Shown here: one piece after another, positions 6,747 to 12,191 of the stretch
Layout of the letters: each line of letters begins with the position of its first letter
How positions within the stretch are numbered: position 1 is the stretch's first letter
NCBI GenBank assembly: GCA_012510865.1
Contig: JAAZHF010000003.1
Location: forward strand, 1 to 12,191
DNA length: 12,191 nucleotides
Source: Gammaproteobacteria bacterium
GTDB lineage: Bacteria; Pseudomonadota; Gammaproteobacteria; Xanthomonadales; Xanthomonadaceae
Reading direction: 5' to 3'
Notes under the pieces: model-generated
Seen by the model: the letters and a program-made list of their open reading frames with translations, nothing else
The model's database searches: none
What the model was told of the DNA's origin: nothing
Translations under genes and position numbers: made by a program

Positions 6747-8030
6747 GCGCCGCCCGAAGCCGCGGTAGGCCGCCAGGGCGAGCAGGGCGATGATCACGGC
6801 GCCGATCAGGGTGTCGATGGGCGTCGACCAGACCAGCAGGCCGCAGGCGACCAGCGCGCCCATGCCCAGCAGCCGGTCGGTGACCGTGGCGGGGCGCGCC
6901 GGGGTACCCATCAGCAGGCTCAGGCCCGCGGCCACGTAGGCCATCACCACCAGGGTCACCGCCATGTTGATGATGACCTCGAACTGCGAGGACACCGAGT
7001 CGGACAGCGTGGTCAGTGCGATCAGGGTCATCGCCACGACCACCAGCAGCAGGCCGGTGGAGGCGGCGCCGTTGCGGCGCACGCGGCCGAACACGGCGGG
7101 GAGGAAGCCGCGCTGGGCGGCCCGGACGCCGGACTCGCCGGTGACCAGCATCCAGCCGCCCAGCGTCCCGGTGGCCTTCAGCGCCGCGGCGGCGGCGATC
7201 ACCGGGATCGCCCATTCGCCGAACATCCGGCCCGCGACCAGCGCGAACGGCGCGCTGGAGCCGGCCAGCTCCTGCACCGGGACGATGCCCATCATCAGCA
7301 CCGACGAGGTCAGGTACACCGCGCCCGCGAGGACGATGCCGCCCAGGGTGGCGACCGGCACGTTCCGGTCCGGATCGCGCACGACGCCGGCGACCATGGC
7401 GCCGGTCTCGAGCCCGATGAAGGCCCAGAACACCACGGCCAGCGAACCGAACGCGACCGCGGGATCGGACTCGCCGCTGACGTTCCAGCCGGCGCTGAAC
7501 AGCCCGGGGTTGAAGTGCACCCAGCCGGCCACGAGGATCGCCGCCACCGGCAGCAGGCCGAACACCACGCAGAACGACTGGAAGCGCGCCGTGCTCCGCG
7601 GACCGAGCAGGTTGAGGCCGAACATCGCCCAGATCAGCAGCACCTGCCCGGCGAGGCGCACCCCGAGGGTGTCCTCGATCGGGAGCAGGATGAGCAGGTA
7701 GCCGAAGGCCGCGACCGCGATGGCGTTGTTGCCGATCCACGACGACAGCCAGTACAGGGTGGACGCCAGGAAGCCCATGTCGCGTCCCAGCGCCGGTCGC
7801 ACGTAGTCGTCGGGCGAGGTCAGGTCCGGGTGCTGGCGGGCGATCCGGGCGAAGGCCGCGCCCAGGGCCACCGCGAGCAGGGTGCCGATCAGCCAGGACA
7901 GCGCGGTCACGGTCCCCGACTTCGCCAGGGTGGCCGGCAGCAGGAAGAAGCCGGAGCCGATCATGTTGTTCGCGACCATGAAGGTCGCGAGCACGGGGCC
8001 GATCTTCTTGACGGCGACGGGCGTGTCCAT
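6744..8030 (-). CDS. AdiC-like APC-family amino-acid/polyamine antiporter
   Basis: This is a 428-residue inner-membrane transporter of the basic amino acid/polyamine antiporter branch of the APC superfamily, with about 12 hydrophobic helices. The helix 1 break has the GSG motif (25-27) in NNMIGSGFFLLP. Compared with E. coli AdiC from memory, the numbering aligns almost without shift. Asn22, Ser26, Tyr93 (LYWL), Asn101 (WIGNN), Trp202 (FWAFIGLE), Glu208 and Trp293 (GTLGGW) are all kept; these are the substrate-site, gating and proton-linked residues. Position 357, Ser in AdiC, appears to be Ala, so the substrate may differ from arginine/agmatine. The start at 8030 lies 19 bp after the upstream permease stop, and mtnB follows after 9 bp, so the gene sits in the middle of the operon. 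No arginine or agmatine decarboxylase gene adjoins it. Transporter class is secure; substrate is not. Confidence 0.88.
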   Translation of the reverse strand: MDTPVAVKKIGPVLATFMVANNMIGSGFFLLPATLAKSGTVTALSWLIGTLLAVALGAAFARIARQHPDLTSPDDYVRPALGRDMGFLASTLYWLSSWIGNNAIAVAAFGYLLILLPIEDTLGVRLAGQVLLIWAMFGLNLLGPRSTARFQSFCVVFGLLPVAAILVAGWVHFNPGLFSAGWNVSGESDPAVAFGSLAVVFWAFIGLETGAMVAGVVRDPDRNVPVATLGGIVLAGAVYLTSSVLMMGIVPVQELAGSSAPFALVAGRMFGEWAIPVIAAAAALKATGTLGGWMLVTGESGVRAAQRGFLPAVFGRVRRNGAASTGLLLVVVAMTLIALTTLSDSVSSQFEVIINMAVTLVVMAYVAAGLSLLMGTPARPATVTDRLLGMGALVACGLLVWSTPIDTLIGAVIIALLALAAYRGFGRR

Positions 8031-8049
8031 CTTGCGCGGGCCCTTCGCG

Positions 8050-9540
8050 TCAGGCGCGCTTGTTGAGCTTGCTGTGGCGGAAGCCGTAGCCGAAGTAGAT
8101 CAGCTGGCCGAGGATCGTCCACAGCACGAAGATCAGCCAGTGTTCCATGAACGACTGCATGAACAGGAACAGGCAGGCGACCACGCCCGCCGGGCAGATC
8201 AGCCAGAACAGCGGCACCCGGAACGGACGCACGATGTCGGCCCGGGTGAAGCGGAGCACGAACACGCCCAGGCAGACGGTGGCGAAGGCGATCAGGGTGC
8301 CCATCGACACCAGTTCGCCGAGCACGCTCAGCGGCATGAAGCCGGCCAGCAGGCAGGCGACGATGCCCACCAGGATGGTGCCGATGTAGGGCGTCTGGTG
8401 CTTCGGATGCACCTTGCCGAACATCTTCGGCAGCAGGCCGTCGCGCGACATCGAATAGAAGATGCGCGGCTGCGCCATCAGCATCACCAGGATCACCGAG
8501 GACAGGCCGGCGATGGCGCCGATCTCGACCGCGGTCTTGAGCCATTCCAGGTTGGCGCCGGGGTTGTCGCGCATGGCCAGCTCGAGCGCGGTGGCCACCG
8601 GCTTGGCGGTGCCGAGCTCGTCGTAGGGGGCGATGCCGACCAGCACCGCGCACACGGCGATGTAGATCAGGGTGCAGGCCACCAGCGAGCCGAGGATGCC
8701 GATGGGCATGTCGCGCTGCGGGTTCTTCGCTTCGCCGGCCGCCGTGGAGACCGCGTCGAAGCCGATGTAGGCGAAGAACACGATGGTCGCCGCCCGGAAC
8801 ACGCCCTCCATGCCGAAGCGGCCGGGGCCCTGGTTCTCGGGGATGAAGGGGGTGAAGTTGGCCGGGTCGATGTACTGCACGCCGAAGCCCAGGAAGGCCG
8901 CGATCACCGCGACCTTGATCGCGACCACGATGGCGTTGGCGAAGGCCGACTGGGTGATGCCGACGTAGCACAGGCCGCTGACGGCGGCCACGATCAGGAT
9001 GGCGGGCAGGTTGATGACGCCCGCGGTGCGCACGAACTCGGTGCCGTTCCAGGTGATCGGCGCCGACGCCAGCTCGGCCGGGAAGGGCACGCCCAGGGTC
9101 GTGGTGAGGAAGCTGACCAGGTAGCCCGACCAGCCGACGGCCACCGTGCTCGACGCGAACAGGTATTCCAGCACCAGGCACCAGCCGATGAACCAGGCGA
9201 CGTACTCGCCCAGCGTGGCGTAGGAGTAGGAATAGGCGCTGCCCGACACCGGCATCATCGCGGAGAACTCGGCGTAGCACAGGCCGGCGAAGGCGCAGGC
9301 CAGGCCGGCCAGCACGAAGCTGAGCATGATCGCCGGCCCGGCGTGGTCGGCGGCGGCCTGGCCGGTGAGCACGAAGATGCCGGCGCCGATCACCGCGCCC
9401 ACGCCCAGCAGCACCAGGTGGCGTGCGGTCAGCGTGCGCTTGATGGTGGCTTCGCCTTGCAGGCTGCCTTCGACCGGCTCGCCGGCATCGACGTGTGGCG
9501 CCGGCTCGACCGGCTTGACCCTCATGAGCGCTTGCAGCAT
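8050..9540 (-). CDS. APC-family amino-acid permease (CAT/YfnA-like)
   Basis: This is a 496-residue inner-membrane amino-acid transporter of the cationic amino acid transporter branch, probably proton-coupled. About 12 hydrophobic segments follow a hydrophilic N-terminal tail of about 40 residues. Family marks are GVGAVIGAGIFVLTG (46-60) at the helix 1 break, PVSGSAYSYSYATLGEYVAW, and Lys209 in AIKVAVI, matching the helix 5 Lys that replaces the sodium site in GkApcT. FFAYIGFDAVST, AGEAKNPQRDMP and RIFYSMSRDGLLP are also present. The ATG at 9540 is chosen because it has GGGGAGAA 7 bases upstream; the open frame further upstream (to 9939) has no transporter-like sequence. It is the first gene of the permease-permease-mtnB-mtnD-mtnC run. 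The substrate is unknown; a sulfur, branched-chain or cationic amino acid would fit the neighbours. Confidence 0.9.
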   Translation of the reverse strand: MLQALMRVKPVEPAPHVDAGEPVEGSLQGEATIKRTLTARHLVLLGVGAVIGAGIFVLTGQAAADHAGPAIMLSFVLAGLACAFAGLCYAEFSAMMPVSGSAYSYSYATLGEYVAWFIGWCLVLEYLFASSTVAVGWSGYLVSFLTTTLGVPFPAELASAPITWNGTEFVRTAGVINLPAILIVAAVSGLCYVGITQSAFANAIVVAIKVAVIAAFLGFGVQYIDPANFTPFIPENQGPGRFGMEGVFRAATIVFFAYIGFDAVSTAAGEAKNPQRDMPIGILGSLVACTLIYIAVCAVLVGIAPYDELGTAKPVATALELAMRDNPGANLEWLKTAVEIGAIAGLSSVILVMLMAQPRIFYSMSRDGLLPKMFGKVHPKHQTPYIGTILVGIVACLLAGFMPLSVLGELVSMGTLIAFATVCLGVFVLRFTRADIVRPFRVPLFWLICPAGVVACLFLFMQSFMEHWLIFVLWTILGQLIYFGYGFRHSKLNKRA

Positions 9541-9570
9541 CCGAAGCTTCTCCCCTTGGTTGTCTGCCCC

Positions 9571-9597
9571 GGCACGCTCACCCCTTGGAGCCGTGCC
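9571..9597 (-). promoter_or_regulatory. Hairpin in the leader of the permease-mtn operon
   Basis: GGCACG (9571-9576) pairs with CGTGCC (9592-9597). The stem extends with CTC/GAG across one bulged C, leaving an 8-base loop. On the minus strand the loop region carries CCAAGGGG, which recurs 29 bases downstream as part of the real Shine-Dalgarno region (CCAAGGGG, complement of 9552-9559). No T-tract follows, so a terminator is unlikely. A second hairpin, GGCGC-ACG-GCGCC, lies at 9607-9619. Whether either is functional is unknown. Confidence 0.3.
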
Positions 9598-9682
9598 GCG
9601 ATGGTTGGCGCACGGCGCCACGGCTGCCGTACCTTGCCAAAGCGAGTGCACGGGCACAAGCCGCAGTGCAGCGCGCGGCGGC

Positions 9683-9688
9683 GATAAT
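9683..9688 (+). promoter_or_regulatory. Possible -10 element for the NUDIX gene
   Basis: GATAAT matches the -10 consensus at 5 of 6 bases and lies 39 bases before the ATG at 9728. The context (GCGATAATGG) resembles the putative -10 of the phosphoesterase (GCATAATGG). No good -35 hexamer is seen at normal spacing. Confidence 0.3.
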
Positions 9689-9727
9689 GGCCGGCCTCCC
9701 GCGACGCCGTCCCCGCGACAGCCACCG

Positions 9728-10288
9728 ATGCCGAACGATCCCCGCGCCCTGCTCGAATCCGCATTCATCGCACACGCCGGCGCCTGCCCCGGCGAATCGG
9801 AGGAGGCGCGGCTGTTCATCGAACTGCTGCGCGACGCCGGCGACCCCTTCGTGCGCGAGCGGCTAGCGGGGCACTTCACCGCCTCGGCCTGGCTGGTGAG
9901 CGCCGACGGGCGGCGGGCGCTGCTCACGCACCACCGCAAGCTCGACCGCTGGCTGCAGCCCGGCGGGCACGCCGACGGCGACGCCGACCTCGCGCGGGTG
10001 GCGCTGCGCGAGGCCGGCGAGGAGAGCGGGCTGCCCGGGCTGCGGCTGGAAGGCGGCGTCTTCGACCTCGACCGGCACTGGAGCCCGGAGCGCGGGGGCG
10101 TGCCCGGCCACTGGCATTACGACGTGCGCTACGTGGTGCGCGCCGGCGCCGACGAGCGCTTCGTGGTGGGCGAGGAGTCGCACGACCTGGCATGGCTCCC
10201 GGTCGCAGCCATCGCCGCCGACCCGGCGATGGACGCCTCGCTGCGCCGCATGGCCCGCAAGTGGCTGGAGCTGCAGGAGCGGCCCTGA
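9728..10288 (+). CDS. NUDIX hydrolase with variant Nudix box
   Basis: This is a 186-residue cytoplasmic hydrolase, expected to cleave a nucleoside diphosphate linked to another moiety; the substrate is unknown. The ATG at 9728 gives the length usual for this subfamily, although no good Shine-Dalgarno is seen. The core starts near residue 52 (ASAWLVS). The box region reads LQPGGHADGD (76-85) followed by REAGEESGL (94-102). In the consensus GX5EX7REUXEEXGU, Gly80, Arg94, Glu95, Glu98, Glu99 and Gly101 are kept, but the first Glu is Ala86. As I recall, the GGHADGD form recurs in a bacterial subfamily, so this is probably a lineage trait rather than decay. The metal-binding REXXEE core is intact. 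It is a single gene between the divergent permease operon and convergent serA, with a 13-bp gap to the serA stop. Confidence 0.9.
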   Translation: MPNDPRALLESAFIAHAGACPGESEEARLFIELLRDAGDPFVRERLAGHFTASAWLVSADGRRALLTHHRKLDRWLQPGGHADGDADLARVALREAGEESGLPGLRLEGGVFDLDRHWSPERGGVPGHWHYDVRYVVRAGADERFVVGEESHDLAWLPVAAIAADPAMDASLRRMARKWLELQERP

Positions 10289-10301
10289 TCGCTCGCGGCG
10301 G

Positions 10302-10305
<4 letters not shown>
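10285..10305. terminator. Stop-codon hairpin between NUDIX gene and serA
   Basis: CTGATCGC (10285-10292) pairs with GCGGTCAG (10298-10305) with one G-T wobble. The arms contain the TGA of the NUDIX gene (10286-10288) and the serA stop (complement of 10302-10304). No T-tract is present. This is the same arrangement as at the other two convergent gene ends in the window. Confidence 0.4.
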
Positions 10306-11534
<1,229 letters not shown>

Positions 11535-11559
11535 CGCGTCCGGAGGCCCTGGCGGAGAG

Positions 11560-11627
11560 GTGCCAGTGTGCCAGCCGGGCGTCGATGTTGCACTGCAGCG
11601 CTGGACCCCGGGCCGGCGCGCTGGCAC
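11560..11627. repeat. Spaced inverted repeat in the serA/FAD-dehydrogenase intergenic region
   Basis: GTGCCAGC (11568-11575) is inverted as GCTGGCAC (11620-11627), and a further GTGCCAG lies at 11560-11566. The motif also recurs in part as GCGCTGG at 11598-11604 and 11618-11624. These lie in the 122-bp gap between divergent start codons and could be an operator for a shared regulator. No strong -10/-35 pair is visible on either strand here. Confidence 0.25.
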
Positions 11628-11656
11628 GCTGTGGCCTCCACCGTGGCGGCAAGGCG

Positions 11657-12191
11657 ATGAGCGACCCGAGACTGGATTCACTGCGCCAGGCCGTGCCCGG
11701 CCTGCGCCTGGCGACGGCCCCCGACGCGCTGCTGCACTACGGCCGCGACTGGACCCGGCGCTGGACCCCGGCGCCGCTGGCGGTGGCGCTTCCTTCCAGC
11801 GTCGACGAGGTGCAGGCGGTGATGCGCTGGGCCGCCGCGGGAGGGGTGCCGGTGGTGCCCTCGGGCGGGCGGACCGGGCTCTCCGGCGGCGCAGTGGCGG
11901 CCTGCGGCGAACTGGTGCTGAGCCTGGAGCGCATGCGCCGCGTGCTGGCCTACGACCCGGTCGACCGCACGCTGACCGTCGAGGCCGGCGCGCCGCTGGA
12001 GGCGGTGCAGGAGGCGGCGCGCGCGCAGGGGCTGCAGTACCCGGTGGACTTCGCCTCGCGCGGCTCGTGCACCATCGGCGGCAACATCGCCACCAATGCC
12101 GGCGGCATCCGCGTGCTGCGCTATGGCAACACCCGCGAGTGGGTCGTGGGGCTGAAGCTGGTGACCGCCGCCGGCGAGCTGCTCGACCTCA
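11657..12191 (+). CDS. FAD-binding 2-hydroxyacid dehydrogenase, probably D-2-hydroxyglutarate dehydrogenase (3' end outside window)
   Basis: This is the N-terminal 178 residues of a flavoenzyme of the GlcD/D-lactate/D-2-hydroxyglutarate dehydrogenase family (about 460 residues expected), cut by the window edge. The ATG at 11657 opens the frame (MSDPRLDSLRQAVPG). The PCMH-type FAD domain is clear: ALPSSVDEVQAVMRWA (44-59), PVVPSGGRTGLSGGA (65-79), and the pyrophosphate/flavin block RGSCTIGGNIATNAGG (135-150), followed by LRYGNTREWVVGLKLV. These enzymes oxidise a D-2-hydroxyacid and pass electrons to a quinone or electron-transfer flavoprotein. The assignment to D-2-hydroxyglutarate rests mainly on the divergent serA neighbour. 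A similar pairing is known in Pseudomonas, where the dehydrogenase recycles the D-2-hydroxyglutarate made by SerA. Glycolate or D-lactate dehydrogenase remain alternatives because the substrate residues are not in view. Confidence 0.85.
   Translation, partial: MSDPRLDSLRQAVPGLRLATAPDALLHYGRDWTRRWTPAPLAVALPSSVDEVQAVMRWAAAGGVPVVPSGGRTGLSGGAVAACGELVLSLERMRRVLAYDPVDRTLTVEAGAPLEAVQEAARAQGLQYPVDFASRGSCTIGGNIATNAGGIRVLRYGNTREWVVGLKLVTAAGELLDL

Noticed and set aside
6156..9687. Two long plus-strand open frames (6156-8066 and 7882-9687) opposite the permeases and mtnB
   Set aside because: They are shadows of the transporter genes: His/Gln/Asp/Gly-rich translations with no domain, typical of the reverse complement of hydrophobic GC-rich coding DNA.
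9541..9727. SAM-type riboswitch or MetJ/MetR box upstream of the methionine-salvage operon
   Set aside because: I looked for AGACGTCT-like MetJ boxes, the MetR palindrome and known SAM riboswitch cores and saw none. Only generic hairpins are present.
9541..9939. N-terminal extension of the CAT-like permease up to 9939
   Set aside because: It runs antisense through the NUDIX gene and carries no transmembrane or family sequence. The ATG at 9540 has a proper ribosome-binding site.
11535..11681. Longer serA start at 11681
   Set aside because: The extension lacks family similarity and overlaps the divergent FAD gene. The ATG at 11534 gives exactly the E. coli SerA length and N-terminus.

Overview
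This is a very GC-rich, densely coded bacterial chromosomal window. Gene content and protein flavour suggest a gammaproteobacterium of the Xanthomonadaceae/Lysobacteraceae type (Lysobacter, Luteimonas or Xanthomonas relatives). That assignment is inferred from the protein families, the strong G/C third-position bias and the neighbourhoods; no rRNA or other taxonomic marker is present. I found no insertion sequence, phage gene, tRNA, rRNA, CRISPR array or sign of recent transfer. Both end genes are cut by the window edges.

Layout. (1) 1-1193, plus strand: the C-terminal half of a histidine/aromatic amino-acid ammonia-lyase, overlapping by 4 bp a small three-helix membrane protein of unknown function. 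(2) 1210-3054, minus strand: a 7TMR-DISM diguanylate cyclase. It diverges from (3) 3188-4801, plus strand, a secreted calcineurin-like phosphoesterase. (4) 4808-9540, minus strand: a probable five-gene operon, read from right to left: a CAT/YfnA-like amino-acid permease, an AdiC-like permease, mtnB, mtnD and mtnC. (5) 9728-10288, plus strand: a NUDIX hydrolase. (6) 10302-11534, minus strand: serA. It diverges from (7) 11657 to the right edge, plus strand, an FAD-binding 2-hydroxyacid dehydrogenase that is probably D-2-hydroxyglutarate dehydrogenase.

How the genes work together. mtnB, mtnC and mtnD encode three consecutive steps of methionine salvage: dehydration of methylthioribulose-1-phosphate, enolase-phosphatase, and acireductone dioxygenase. 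The two permeases just upstream may move amino acids or polyamines connected with that sulfur/polyamine economy. SerA and the divergent FAD enzyme form a plausible functional couple: SerA can dispose of its NADH by reducing 2-oxoglutarate to D-2-hydroxyglutarate, and the FAD enzyme re-oxidises it.

Most notable structure: all three convergent gene ends (around 1200, 4805 and 10295) are short hairpins whose arms contain the two opposing TGA stop codons. Two of the three use identical arms. Other points are active-site or regulatory-site substitutions in the lyase, cyclase, phosphoesterase and NUDIX proteins, and a hairpin with a duplicated CCAAGGGG element in the leader of the permease-mtn operon. 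I see no clear evidence of a wholly new multi-gene system; the window is mostly housekeeping metabolism.
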